This document shows positions 42,254 through 50,886 of a stretch of DNA of 64,000 nt, in pieces; the stretch's first letter is position 1; each line of letters begins with the position of its first letter. Origin of the DNA: an uncultured Acidimicrobiales bacterium (GTDB lineage: Bacteria > Actinomycetota > Acidimicrobiia > Acidimicrobiales > SZUA-35). The stretch covers positions 31,741-95,740 of the forward strand of contig CALAJV010000014.1 of the NCBI GenBank assembly GCA_937922805.1, in the 5' to 3' direction. Made by a program: the position numbers and the translations under genes. The notes beneath the pieces are model-generated. The model did no database searches. It saw nothing but the letters and a program-made list of their open reading frames with translations, and was not told the origin of the DNA.

Positions 42254-43561
42254 TTAACCGAGCACTTCTTGGGCCAGGGTCGGTGCTCCATCGACTACCT
42301 CGTGGATATAGACCGATTTTCGGGGTTTGCCTGCGCCTTCGTAACTGAGGGTGCCGCTGACACCTTGCACCCCGGATGAGGCGGCAATTGCGTCGCCGAC
42401 AACCTTCGGATCGTCGCTACCGGCCCGGGCGAAGGCGTCGAGAATTACCACCATGGCATCGCCAGCGAGCGCCGCGTAGGTCGGTGATGACGAGCCAGCG
42501 CCACTCGACGCTTCGATCGAGGCATTCAACCGTTCGACTCGCCCGCCCGGGTCGGGGAATACGTGAGTGGTGTGGAAAACTCCGTCCAACCCGGGAGTGA
42601 AATAGGCTCCGCTGGCCTCGAGCGAATCGGCCCCGATGAACTCGATATTCAAACCTCGGGATTGTAGTTGCTGTTGCATCGCCGCCGCCTGGGGTGCGAG
42701 CATCGCCGAATAGATCACATCGGGAGGGTTTTCCGTGAACGCATCAATCGACGGGCCGAAATCGGTGGTTTCCCCCGGCAAGTAGGTGTACTCCCCCAGC
42801 AACTCCCCGCCTTCCTCTTCAAACGTGGTGCCAAAGACGAGCGGGTTCAACGAGAAATAGTCGTCCTGTTGCCCAGTGAACAACACCGCCCGGTTCCAAT
42901 TCCGCTCTAACGCAAACTGGGCTGCCGCCGAAGCCCCTTGGCGATAGTCGAAGGTAACAAGGAACGACAGCTGGGCCCGATCGGCCAGCGCCGACTCAGT
43001 GGACGTTGCGAACACCACAGGCACTTCACCGCCAGTCACCTGAAGCACCCCCAATCCCGATCGTTGAAACGGAGGCCCAATGATGGCAATAGCTCCGGCG
43101 TCGATCAACGCCTGCACCGGCTCGGCCCCTTCAGAAACATCGACGACGTCGACCTGAACTGGTCGACCGGCCACCCCGCCAGTACAAGAAATTCTGGTAG
43201 CCAGATGTGTTGCCGCTTCAACGGCCGGGATATCGGCTGACGTGGCTCGTTGCCCGTAGTCGGCCGCGTAGCCGATCAAGATCGGATCGCCCGAAGCTGG
43301 ATTGTCGCACGTTGTTTCACCGTCGAGAGCCCCATCAATCGACCACGCTGACGAGCCCGCAAGGCCACCGTCAACCGAACTCTCGCCGCCCGTTCCAGAA
43401 GAATCGCCAGTTCCGGATGACTCGGTGCCATCGGTCGGCGTCGAACCGAACAAGTCAAAGTGCTTGGATACGTTCAATCCGAGCAACATTGCGTTGATCA
43501 CTAACAGGAGCCCGATGGCAACAATCTTTAGTGGAGTGCCGTCAGTCTCAGATCCTGACAT
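42254..43561 (-). CDS. Membrane-anchored amino-acid-type binding protein (Peripla_BP_6)
   Basis: A 435-residue protein. An uncleaved-looking membrane anchor (about 11-31, LKIVAIGLLLVINAMLLGLNV in part) is followed by a Gly/Ser/Thr linker (40-75) and a bilobed LivJ/Peripla_BP_6 domain: ILIGYAADYGQRATSADIPA, AIAIIGPPFQRSGLG, FATSTESALADR and VIYSAMLAPQAAAMQQQLQS. No lipobox is seen. Its ATG overlaps the stop of the actin-like gene by one base (TAATG), so the two are translationally coupled. No branched-chain amino acid transporter genes are near; a sensory or scaffold role is likelier than uptake. Confidence 0.85.
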   Translation of the reverse strand: MSGSETDGTPLKIVAIGLLLVINAMLLGLNVSKHFDLFGSTPTDGTESSGTGDSSGTGGESSVDGGLAGSSAWSIDGALDGETTCDNPASGDPILIGYAADYGQRATSADIPAVEAATHLATRISCTGGVAGRPVQVDVVDVSEGAEPVQALIDAGAIAIIGPPFQRSGLGVLQVTGGEVPVVFATSTESALADRAQLSFLVTFDYRQGASAAAQFALERNWNRAVLFTGQQDDYFSLNPLVFGTTFEEEGGELLGEYTYLPGETTDFGPSIDAFTENPPDVIYSAMLAPQAAAMQQQLQSRGLNIEFIGADSLEASGAYFTPGLDGVFHTTHVFPDPGGRVERLNASIEASSGAGSSSPTYAALAGDAMVVILDAFARAGSDDPKVVGDAIAASSGVQGVSGTLSYEGAGKPRKSVYIHEVVDGAPTLAQEVLG

Positions 43562-45165
43562 TAGAGAAACAAATACAGCAACGCTAAGAGAACAGCGCTC
43601 ACTACGAGCAGCACAATGACGGCCTTCAACCCACTTCGTGACTGTTCAGCCCAATCTTCGGCGTCTTCTGGGCTGAACTGGCTTATCAGTGCGTCGTTAG
43701 AAACAAGCGCCGGCTGATTCGAACCACGTGACCGATCTCGACGGATCCCTGGCCGCTCAGGCTCATCGTAAACAGGGTTTTGAATGTCACGATGAGACGG
43801 GGGCGGAGCGGTAGCGGTTGCCGTCGGAGCAGAATAGTTATCTGTCGGCACCGGTTGAGGGCTAGGGCGATCAAACGACTCGTGTAACGGCGCCCCAGCT
43901 GGCTCATGATACGTCTGCATCAGATCTTCAGGTGAAAGCGTTGGAGCTAATCCGTTTTCGTAGTCGCCACCCGGAGCGTACGGTGCCATTTCGGGCACAG
44001 GACGGGTTGGAGGCTCGGCATAGCTGTTCGCGTAGGGGTCGACCACTTCACGATCGTCGAACGGGCCCACCTCGGTCGCATCCTCATCATAAAAAGGCTG
44101 CCCGTCCTGGTACGGAGCGTCCTGATATTGCCCGTCGTAATATTGGCTGTCGACGTATGAATCTTCGATTGGTGATTCATATTGAGGTACGGAAAAAGTC
44201 GGTGCTGGGTCAGGCTCGAACGGCGGATAACCGAACTCATCCGCCGACTCGTCGACAAACCGATCTTCGCTAACCTGATCTTCGCCGCCCGCTCGCTTCG
44301 CTTTAGCAGCGACAAGATCGACGTTGGCATCTCGCGGCGAACGGGTGAAGAAATCAGTTGCCGCTTGCCGCTCTCGCCCGGCCGCACTTTTTCTAACCCG
44401 ATTGATCAAACCTTGATTTTCTTCGCCCAGAACTTGGCCGACTAGCAGGTTCCCGCCGCTGTCATAAGCAACCCCAAGAGCAGCTCCGACACAAACGGCA
44501 AGTTGTCCGAGATCAAGCAGGCTAGTCGCTGACAGCGAATCGGCGATAGTGACCGACGAGTACTTCTCAACTTCTAGCGCTTTACCGGCGCTGGTAACGA
44601 TCCGGAGAGGCTCATCGACTGTTACGTCATCGCTCGTGACCGCTTCGAGTACTTCATAGCGGCGCATCCGAGCCCGCCAACCCCGACCCGATCCGATCGT
44701 GATTACATCTTCGACTTCGTTTCCAAGAACCCGGGCCGCCGCCACCGGCGCAAGTTCAACCCGATCAGGAACCAGACCCGACTCGCTGGCGATTCGCTGC
44801 GCATCTTCGATTGCTCGAAGCGGAGCGAACGAGATGCCAATATTGCCGGCATAAGATATTGGTTGGCCGATGTGATTCGATTTTCCTCGCAACCAATCGT
44901 GCAACGCTGGTCCGCTACCGACACCACCGTGGTCCGGTCCGATCGTTACTCCCGACCGAATGGTGGCTGGCGATGTCACGCCAAGGTTATAGAGAACATC
45001 ATCTAACGCCGGAATCATCACTTGATCGTTGAGCGCGCCAGACGAGACTGTGGCCGGACCGCTCAGCGGACACTCGGCAGCCAAGATGATCTCTTCTCGG
45101 TCGGGGTCGTAAATGACACCCCGCACCGCACTTGCTCCCAGTTCAACTCCGAGAATTCCTAACAT
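43561..45165 (-). CDS. Actin-like (ASKHA) protein with long disordered region and C-terminal membrane anchor
   Basis: A 534-residue protein. The first 240 residues resemble an actin/Hsp70/PilM-type ATPase fold: the phosphate-1 turn is ILGVELGASAVRGVIYD, followed by LAPVAAARVLGNEVEDVITI and LGQLAVCVGAALGVAYDSGG. Residues about 255-505 are low complexity, rich in Pro, Asp, Tyr, Glu and Gln, with DGQYQDAPYQDGQ-type repeats. A single membrane segment ends the protein (about 512-532, KAVIVLLVVSAVLLALLYLFL in part). It is first in a two-gene operon with the anchored binding protein. Catalytic residues cannot be confirmed by eye; the family call is tentative. Confidence 0.7.
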   Translation of the reverse strand: MLGILGVELGASAVRGVIYDPDREEIILAAECPLSGPATVSSGALNDQVMIPALDDVLYNLGVTSPATIRSGVTIGPDHGGVGSGPALHDWLRGKSNHIGQPISYAGNIGISFAPLRAIEDAQRIASESGLVPDRVELAPVAAARVLGNEVEDVITIGSGRGWRARMRRYEVLEAVTSDDVTVDEPLRIVTSAGKALEVEKYSSVTIADSLSATSLLDLGQLAVCVGAALGVAYDSGGNLLVGQVLGEENQGLINRVRKSAAGRERQAATDFFTRSPRDANVDLVAAKAKRAGGEDQVSEDRFVDESADEFGYPPFEPDPAPTFSVPQYESPIEDSYVDSQYYDGQYQDAPYQDGQPFYDEDATEVGPFDDREVVDPYANSYAEPPTRPVPEMAPYAPGGDYENGLAPTLSPEDLMQTYHEPAGAPLHESFDRPSPQPVPTDNYSAPTATATAPPPSHRDIQNPVYDEPERPGIRRDRSRGSNQPALVSNDALISQFSPEDAEDWAEQSRSGLKAVIVLLVVSAVLLALLYLFL

Positions 45166-45425
45166 ACGTCACCAGGAAAGCTAGTTCCTGATGTTCCTCC
45201 TCTGTCAAGATCGCTTCGCCCGCCAGGGAGAAGCAAAGGCGATTCTTAACCTATGTCGTACAAGCAACTACTGGCTCACTGGTACCTTATTACAGTAGCC
45301 CATCCACTGGAAAGGGCGGAAGTTCGCTCCTACGCTAGTCTATTCGACTCACCCGAGACCTAAGGTGCGATTCTGGCCTACGAAGATGGGTCGAACGCAT
45401 CGCCAACCAAGAATTTCTACTCAAA

Positions 45426-45932
45426 ATGACGAACCGCCAGCCCCATATTCGACCAGCGATCAGGTCAGATGCCGAGGCGATACGAGAGATCTATAACCGA
45501 CAGGTTCTTGAATCGACCGTCACTCTTGACCTGGTTCCCCGGACGCTACCGGAACAGCAGGAATGGATTAAGGACCGATCAGGGGGTTTAGCTGCGCTCG
45601 TTGCAACTATCGACGAGGTAGTTGTCGGATTTGCCAGCCTCAGCTTCTACCGAGACCGCCCCGGCTACCGCACATCAGTCGAAAACTCGGTCTACGTACA
45701 CCACGAGTACCTACGTCGAGGCATCGGATCTGTGCTCCTCGGCGAGCTACTAGTCACCGCCAAGAACCACGGATTCCATTCGGTGTTCGCCCGCATAGCT
45801 GGGCCGCAACCGGCCAGTGTTGCCCTCCACGAAAATCATGGGTTCCGGCTCGTTGGCGTCGAGCAAGAAGTGGGCCGCAAATTCAACCAGTGGCACGATG
45901 TGGCCCTCATGCAACTGTTGCTCAACTCCTAG
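45426..45932 (+). CDS. GNAT acetyltransferase, phosphinothricin acetyltransferase-like
   Basis: A 168-residue N-acetyltransferase. The order is typical of the Pat/Bar/YwnH group: IRPAIRSDAEAIREIYNRQV at the start, FASLSFYRDRPGYRTSVENS, VYVHHEYLRRGIGSVLL with the acetyl-CoA loop (R-R-G-I-G-S), and ALHENHGFRLVGVEQEVGRK. It acetylates a small amine such as methionine derivatives, phosphinothricin or amino acid analogues; the substrate is not known. It is a single gene. Confidence 0.92.
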   Translation: MTNRQPHIRPAIRSDAEAIREIYNRQVLESTVTLDLVPRTLPEQQEWIKDRSGGLAALVATIDEVVVGFASLSFYRDRPGYRTSVENSVYVHHEYLRRGIGSVLLGELLVTAKNHGFHSVFARIAGPQPASVALHENHGFRLVGVEQEVGRKFNQWHDVALMQLLLNS

Positions 45933-46174
45933 CCAAGTGGGCCTCTAAACAGCGTACGGCCCGCACTTCCGCCGAGGATTTGGCGTGTTTGCACCAAGAA
46001 TGGAAACGGCCCTCCGAGCGTGGCCGTGACCGATTCAACGCTCGCCGACAAGGCCGCTATCACCCGATCTGGTGACACCCGCTAGCCTCCAGAACCAGCG
46101 AGTCAGCCACAAGAAATAACAAACGTCAAAATGGCAAATTTTGGGCTAGAAATCCGCTAACCTCAACAACGTCT

Positions 46175-46256
46175 GGGTCGGTGCCCGAGTGGCCAAAGGG
46201 AGCGGACTGTAAATCCGCCGGTTACGCCTACGTAGGTTCGAATCCTACCCGGCCCA
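46175..46256 (+). tRNA. tRNA-Tyr (GUA), class II
   Basis: The acceptor GGGTCGG (46175-46181) pairs with CCGGCCC (46249-46255) with one T-G pair, and the discriminator is A. The anticodon stem GCGGA/TCCGC encloses CTGTAAA, giving anticodon GTA. An extended variable arm and the T-arm GTAGGTTCGAATCCTAC complete an 82-nt class II tRNA, as expected for bacterial tRNA-Tyr. CCA is not encoded. Confidence 0.95.
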
Positions 46257-46258
46257 CG

Positions 46259-46293
46259 GGAACTCATTGAACTCAAAGGGTTCAATGAGTTCC
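46259..46293 (+). repeat. Perfect 14-bp inverted repeat after tRNA-Tyr
   Basis: GGAACTCATTGAAC (46259-46272) and GTTCAATGAGTTCC (46280-46293) are exact inverses with a 7-nt loop. It starts 2 nt after the tRNA. It may act as the terminator or as a processing hairpin, but no T tract follows. Confidence 0.7.
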
Positions 46294-46324
46294 GTAAAGT
46301 TCCGCCCGCGGGCGGAACTTTACG
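46293..46324. repeat. Perfect 32-bp palindrome
   Basis: CGTAAAGTTCCGCCCG (46293-46308) and CGGGCGGAACTTTACG (46309-46324) are exact reverse complements with no spacer. It begins on the last base of the preceding inverted repeat. A palindrome this long without loop suits a protein-binding or recombination site, or forms a cruciform; it is not a usual terminator. Confidence 0.75.
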
Positions 46325-46384
46325 CGCTCCTACCGAACCCGAACCCCCGGTCGACGTAGTATCTGAAAAACCATCCAGCAGGCG

Positions 46385-47155
46385 TCAGAAGACGGTGTAG
46401 CCGCCATCTACACAAATCTCCTGACCGGTATGATAAGTCTGACTCGGGTCAGCTAAAAACGCGCCGACCTGGCGAAACTCGCTGGGCTCAGCCCACCGAC
46501 GGACTGGAGTTCGCTTCGTCGTGGCCTCACGAAACACATCGCTCTCATAACCGTCGCTGGCCAGGTCGGTGATGGTCCAACCTGGCAGCAGCGAGTTCAC
46601 CCGAATCTGGTACCGGGCTAACCCGACCGCTAACGCTCGAACCAATCCATTCAGCGCGGTCTTGGCGGTGCCATACGCCTCATTGCCCGCCGCACCATGA
46701 ATGGCCGAAGTCGACGACACCGCAACAAGACTGCCGCCTTCGCCTTGGGCTACCAGATACTTCGCGGCCTCCCGCAACGTCAGAAAAACTCCGTCAAGGT
46801 TGACCGCCATAACCGATCGCCACTCTTCCAGCGACAGTTCAAGAAACGGCGTTCCGGTCCCGCCTCGACCGGCGTTGGCGAACAGCCCGTCGAGTCGGCC
46901 AAAATCGTCAACCGACCGAGCCATTGTCTCGATGACCTGAGCCTCATCGGCCACATCACAAACGTGGGCGGTGGCCTGGCCACCCAACGCGGTCAGCTGA
47001 TCAACCGCAACCTGGTTTTTCTTGTCGTTACGCCCCCAGATAACTACTGAACCGCCGGCGGCCACAATCCCCTCGGCCATCCCCAAACCAATTCCTCCGT
47101 TCCCACCAGTCACGATAAAAGTCTTGCCAGAAAGATCGATCACTCGACAGTCCAT
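46385..47155 (-). CDS. Short-chain dehydrogenase/reductase
   Basis: A 256-residue SDR. Motifs are IVTGGNGGIGLGMAEG (nucleotide binding), VCDVADEAQV, FANAGRGGTGTPF (NAG variant), SSTSAIHGA with the catalytic Ser, and YGTAK with Tyr-Lys. The end reads ICVDGGYTVF. ATG 47155 gives the usual short N-terminus before the first strand; a GTG at 47170 is also possible. The substrate is unknown. It differs from the SDR at 13141 in most motif surroundings and is not a recent copy. Confidence 0.88.
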   Translation of the reverse strand: MDCRVIDLSGKTFIVTGGNGGIGLGMAEGIVAAGGSVVIWGRNDKKNQVAVDQLTALGGQATAHVCDVADEAQVIETMARSVDDFGRLDGLFANAGRGGTGTPFLELSLEEWRSVMAVNLDGVFLTLREAAKYLVAQGEGGSLVAVSSTSAIHGAAGNEAYGTAKTALNGLVRALAVGLARYQIRVNSLLPGWTITDLASDGYESDVFREATTKRTPVRRWAEPSEFRQVGAFLADPSQTYHTGQEICVDGGYTVF

Positions 47156-47297
47156 TTCTGCGGCCGACACCGCTGCTAGGTCTTCGCTACGTTACCTCGC
47201 GAGCCAATCGGTCAGCCAACGGAGGGCACCAACAAAAAGCAGGTAGATCAGCAGCAGAACCCCGCAAAACTGTCGCTCGGGCTAGTAGTTTTACGGT

Positions 47298-47792
47298 ATG
47301 CCTAGTTTTGACGTAGTTTCTGAGATCGACATGCAAGAGGTTCGAAACGCAGTCGATCAGACCAACCGAGAAGTTACCAATCGATACGATTTCAAAGACA
47401 CGAACTCGACTATTGATCTGAACGAAAAGGAGAAAACTATCCTGCTCGAATCAGCAAGCAATGATCGACTAGGTGCCTTCCGTCAGGTGTTGGAAGAGAA
47501 AGTCATCAAGCGGGGAATCTCGCTGAAAGCTATCGAGTTTGGCGACATTCAAGACGCCGCCGGTGGCCGAGCCCGGATGGAAGTTTCACTTAAAGCTGGA
47601 ATCTCCTCCGACCTAGCCAAAAAAATCAATACCCACATCAAGGACTTGAAACTCAAAGGTATTCAATCCCAAACCCAAGGTGAACAAGTTCGAGTAACCG
47701 GCAAGAAGCGCGATCACCTCCAAGACGTGATCTCAGCTCTGAAAGAAGCCGACCTCGATCTGCCGCTTCAGTTCGAAAACTTTCGCGACTAG
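47298..47792 (+). CDS. yajQ: YajQ-family nucleotide-binding protein
   Basis: A 164-residue UPF0234/YajQ protein with two ferredoxin-like halves. It shows PSFDVVSEIDMQEVRNAVDQ, the conserved NRYDFKD region, and RVTGKKRDHLQDVISALKE in the second half. Relatives bind cyclic di-GMP in Xanthomonas and others bind RNA; either may apply here. With two cyclic di-GMP enzymes in the same window, a receptor role is possible (inference). A strong terminator follows. Confidence 0.93.
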   Translation: MPSFDVVSEIDMQEVRNAVDQTNREVTNRYDFKDTNSTIDLNEKEKTILLESASNDRLGAFRQVLEEKVIKRGISLKAIEFGDIQDAAGGRARMEVSLKAGISSDLAKKINTHIKDLKLKGIQSQTQGEQVRVTGKKRDHLQDVISALKEADLDLPLQFENFRD

Positions 47793-47817
47793 CAAACCCG
47801 TGATCTACGTCGGAAAA

Positions 47818-47858
47818 CGAAAGTGCGGCTCGAGCAAACGCTCGGGCCGCACTTTTCG
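47818..47858 (+). terminator. Strong intrinsic-type terminator after yajQ
   Basis: CGAAAGTGCGGCTCGAGC (47818-47835), a 4-nt loop and GCTCGGGCCGCACTTTTCG (47840-47858) form an 18-bp stem with one bulge and one mismatch; the TTTT lies in the descending arm. It lies between convergent yajQ and acs and may serve both. Confidence 0.8.
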
Positions 47859-47989
47859 GTTTACCCATTTCGTCCTAGTCTTTTGCTTCTGCTCACTACG
47901 AACTAGTGTCTGTGAACTGCGTGTTCGTCGCCCACCGGTTGCTCTCACCTCCGCCGGAAGAGAACCGATAGTTGAAACGATAGCTTAAT

Positions 47990-49960
47990 TCAGTCCTCGT
48001 CGCTATCAGCTGCACGTTCTGCAATCTCGGCGACCACGCCAGGGTCAGCCAACGTGGTGGTGTCGCCCAGTTGTCGGCCATCAGCAACGTCACGCAACAG
48101 ACGGCGCATGATCTTTCCAGACCTGGTCTTCGGTAGATCAGGAACTATGATCACCGTTTTAGGCCTAGCGATCTTGCCAAGCTTTACCCCGACGTGCTCA
48201 CGGATTTCATCTCCAAGCGCTTCTGAAGGTTCGTTGCCTCCACGCAAGATCACATAGCCAATTATCGCTTGGCCGGTCACGTCGTCAGTGCCACCAACAA
48301 CCGCCGCTTCGGCCACCGACGAATGATCGACCAAAGCCGACTCGACCTCGGTCGTGCTGATCCGGTGACCGGAAACGTTCATCACATCATCAACTCGACC
48401 TAAGAGCCACAGATAACCGTCATCGTCGAGCTTGGCTCCATCCCCGGCAAAGTACTTGCCCTCAAACCGAGACCAGTACGTGTCTTGGTATCGCTGCGGA
48501 TCTCCCCAAATGCCACGCAGCATAGAAGGCCACGGCTTGGTAATCGTCAGGTAGCCGCCGCCGTTTGACACGCTCTCTCCGTCATCGTCGACCAATTCGG
48601 CGAACACTCCGGGAATGGTGGTGCAGGCCGAACCTGGCTTTGTTGTGGTCACGCCAGGCAAAGGCGTGATCATGTGCCCGCCGGTTTCGGTTTGCCACCA
48701 GGTATCGACGATAGGTCGAGCGCTCCCACCGATGTGATCGTGATACCACATCCAAGCTTCAGGGTTGATCGGCTCACCGACAGTTCCCAAAACCCGTAGC
48801 GAAGACAGATCGTGACTAGCCGGTTCTTGCGCTCCCCATTTCATGAACATGCGAATAGCGGTCGGAGCGGTATAGAGCTGCGTGACTTTGTATCGTTCAA
48901 CGATATCCCAAAGCCGGTCCTTACCTGGCGTGTCCGGCGTTCCCTCATACATCACCGACGTGACCCCATTGGCCAACGGTCCATACACGATGTAGCTATG
49001 ACCGGTAACCCACCCGATGTCGGCCGCGCACCAATAAATATCGGTTTCAGGCTTTATGTCGAACACATACTTGTGGGTAAACGCCACCTGGGTGAGGTAG
49101 CCACCAGTGGTGTGCATGATGCCCTTAGGCTTGGCCGTCGTCCCCGAGGTGTAGAGGATGTAGAGCAATTGTTCAGCATCCATCGGTTCGGCCGGACAGT
49201 CAGGCGAAGCGTCCGCCATTACGTCGTGCCACCAATGGTCACGCCCATCAACCATGTTGGGGTCGAGGTCGCACCGGTTGGCGACGATTACGTTCTCGAC
49301 CGAAGAAGCACCGGACGCCAAAGCGTCGTCGACCGTTGGTTTCAGCGGTGCTGCCGCCCCTTTGCGGTAGCCACCATCAGCGGTGATGATCAGTCGAGCC
49401 TGGGCATCATCGCAGCGATCAACGATGGCATCAGCTGAGAACCCACCAAAGATGACTGAGTGAGCAACGCCGATCCTGGCACAAGCCAGCATCGCTATCG
49501 GCAACTCAAGAATCATTGGCATATAAATGGCGACCCGATCGCCCTTTTCTAGACCAAGGCCTTTCAAAACGTTAGCGAACTTACAGACTTCAACTAATAG
49601 CTCGGCGTAAGTGATGGTTCTGGTGTCGCCGGGTTCGCCTTCCCAATGATAGGCAACCTTGTCGCCCCGCCCCGCTTCGATGTGTCGGTCTAAGCAGTTT
49701 GCGGTGATGTTCAACTCGCCGCCAACGAACCATTTAGCGAACGGCAATTCCCATTCAAGCGTGGTATCGAAATCTTTGTTCCAGGTCACTAGTTCGCGCG
49801 CTTGGCGAGCCCAGAACGCTTCAAAGTCAGCGGCCGCTTCCTCATACAGGCCCTGATCGTTGGTCAAGGCTTGAGCCGCGAATTCGGGTGGCGGCGGGAA
49901 GGTACGATCTTCAACCTCAAAAACCCCAATTGTTTCCGACACAGGCGCGCTCCGATTCAC
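47990..49960 (-). CDS. acs: Acetyl-CoA synthetase
   Basis: A 656-residue AMP-forming acetate--CoA ligase. The P-loop motif is YTSGTTAKPKGIMH, the adenylate-binding part is DTWWQTETGGHMI, and the hinge and C-terminal domain carry GRVDDVMNVSGHRIST and the lysine motif PKTRSGKIMRRLLR, whose lysine is the acetylation site in relatives. The length fits the family (about 650). GTG 49960 starts the gene. It makes acetyl-CoA from acetate in the cytoplasm. It is convergent with yajQ. Confidence 0.96.
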   Translation of the reverse strand: MNRSAPVSETIGVFEVEDRTFPPPPEFAAQALTNDQGLYEEAAADFEAFWARQARELVTWNKDFDTTLEWELPFAKWFVGGELNITANCLDRHIEAGRGDKVAYHWEGEPGDTRTITYAELLVEVCKFANVLKGLGLEKGDRVAIYMPMILELPIAMLACARIGVAHSVIFGGFSADAIVDRCDDAQARLIITADGGYRKGAAAPLKPTVDDALASGASSVENVIVANRCDLDPNMVDGRDHWWHDVMADASPDCPAEPMDAEQLLYILYTSGTTAKPKGIMHTTGGYLTQVAFTHKYVFDIKPETDIYWCAADIGWVTGHSYIVYGPLANGVTSVMYEGTPDTPGKDRLWDIVERYKVTQLYTAPTAIRMFMKWGAQEPASHDLSSLRVLGTVGEPINPEAWMWYHDHIGGSARPIVDTWWQTETGGHMITPLPGVTTTKPGSACTTIPGVFAELVDDDGESVSNGGGYLTITKPWPSMLRGIWGDPQRYQDTYWSRFEGKYFAGDGAKLDDDGYLWLLGRVDDVMNVSGHRISTTEVESALVDHSSVAEAAVVGGTDDVTGQAIIGYVILRGGNEPSEALGDEIREHVGVKLGKIARPKTVIIVPDLPKTRSGKIMRRLLRDVADGRQLGDTTTLADPGVVAEIAERAADSDED

Positions 49961-50157
49961 TTAGTAGTCCACAAACCATGCGACCCACCGAAACGCATAC
50001 CAACGGTATGCAGCAGTCCGCATAGGGCAAACCGATCTTAGTAGGCGGCAATCAAATTGGCCATGCCGTCGACAACCAAGTCAGAAGGCCACAAAACGTA
50101 AGCCAAGCGGCCGGTTCAGAACCAAGCGATTTCGGTTCTTACCAGAACCGGCACCAA

Positions 50158-50796
50158 CTACGACTGGGGTACGTTATATGCGCTTCGAAGGGCGCTCATT
50201 ACCAGATCAAGCCCGTTTTCAAACATCTCAGAACCAGGCACCTTGGCGCTCTGTTCCAGAAACTGTTGCAAAGCCGGATCGGTCATACTGCTCGATGACC
50301 ACGACGGATCCACTTTGAGTTGGGCGAGAACGCCAAGCTCAGTGGCGGAGTGTCCAAGGACGTAAGCGACCGCAAACCGGAACGCTTGGAAGGCTTCCAA
50401 GCCCTCGAGCCCACCCGCAGCGAAGCTCTGATAGGAAACGAACAGTTTGCCGATCGACGCTTGCGATCGAGCAGGGCGAGAAGAGAAAAGCTCAACCGCT
50501 GCCGGGTGCCGAAGCAGCACCTCGTGGAGCGACCGCAGACCGTGTCGGATCGCAGGCTCCCAGGCCACACCAGGCCCTTGAGGGAGTACGTCAACCTCCG
50601 AATAGAGACAGTCGAGCACACTATCTAACAGATCGTCTTTGTTTTTGACGTAGTGGTAGAGCGACATAGCCTCGACGCCGAGCTCAGCCCCAAGCTTTCG
50701 CATGGACAAAGCGGCAAGACCGTCTCGATCAATCAATTTCAGCGCAGTTTCAGCCAACCGATCGCGGTCGAGCGTTGGCCGTTCTTCAGTCGACAT
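50158..50796 (-). CDS. TetR-family transcriptional regulator
   Basis: A 212-residue TetR regulator. The DNA-binding part reads LAETALKLIDRDGLAALSMRKLGAELGVEAMSLYHYVKNKDDL, in pieces, with the TetR_C_1-type ligand domain following (VAWEPAIRHGLRSLHEVLLR). The ligand is unknown. It stands between acs and the complex I operon; its start lies 90 bp from the end of midA. Confidence 0.92.
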   Translation of the reverse strand: MSTEERPTLDRDRLAETALKLIDRDGLAALSMRKLGAELGVEAMSLYHYVKNKDDLLDSVLDCLYSEVDVLPQGPGVAWEPAIRHGLRSLHEVLLRHPAAVELFSSRPARSQASIGKLFVSYQSFAAGGLEGLEAFQAFRFAVAYVLGHSATELGVLAQLKVDPSWSSSSMTDPALQQFLEQSAKVPGSEMFENGLDLVMSALRSAYNVPQS

Positions 50797-50886
50797 TTAG
50801 GTCATCCTACCTGCCAAGTCCTTTCGTCACATGAAATAGTGCTGAGGCCACGATTATCCGGCCATACATCATATGGCTCGAACGAT

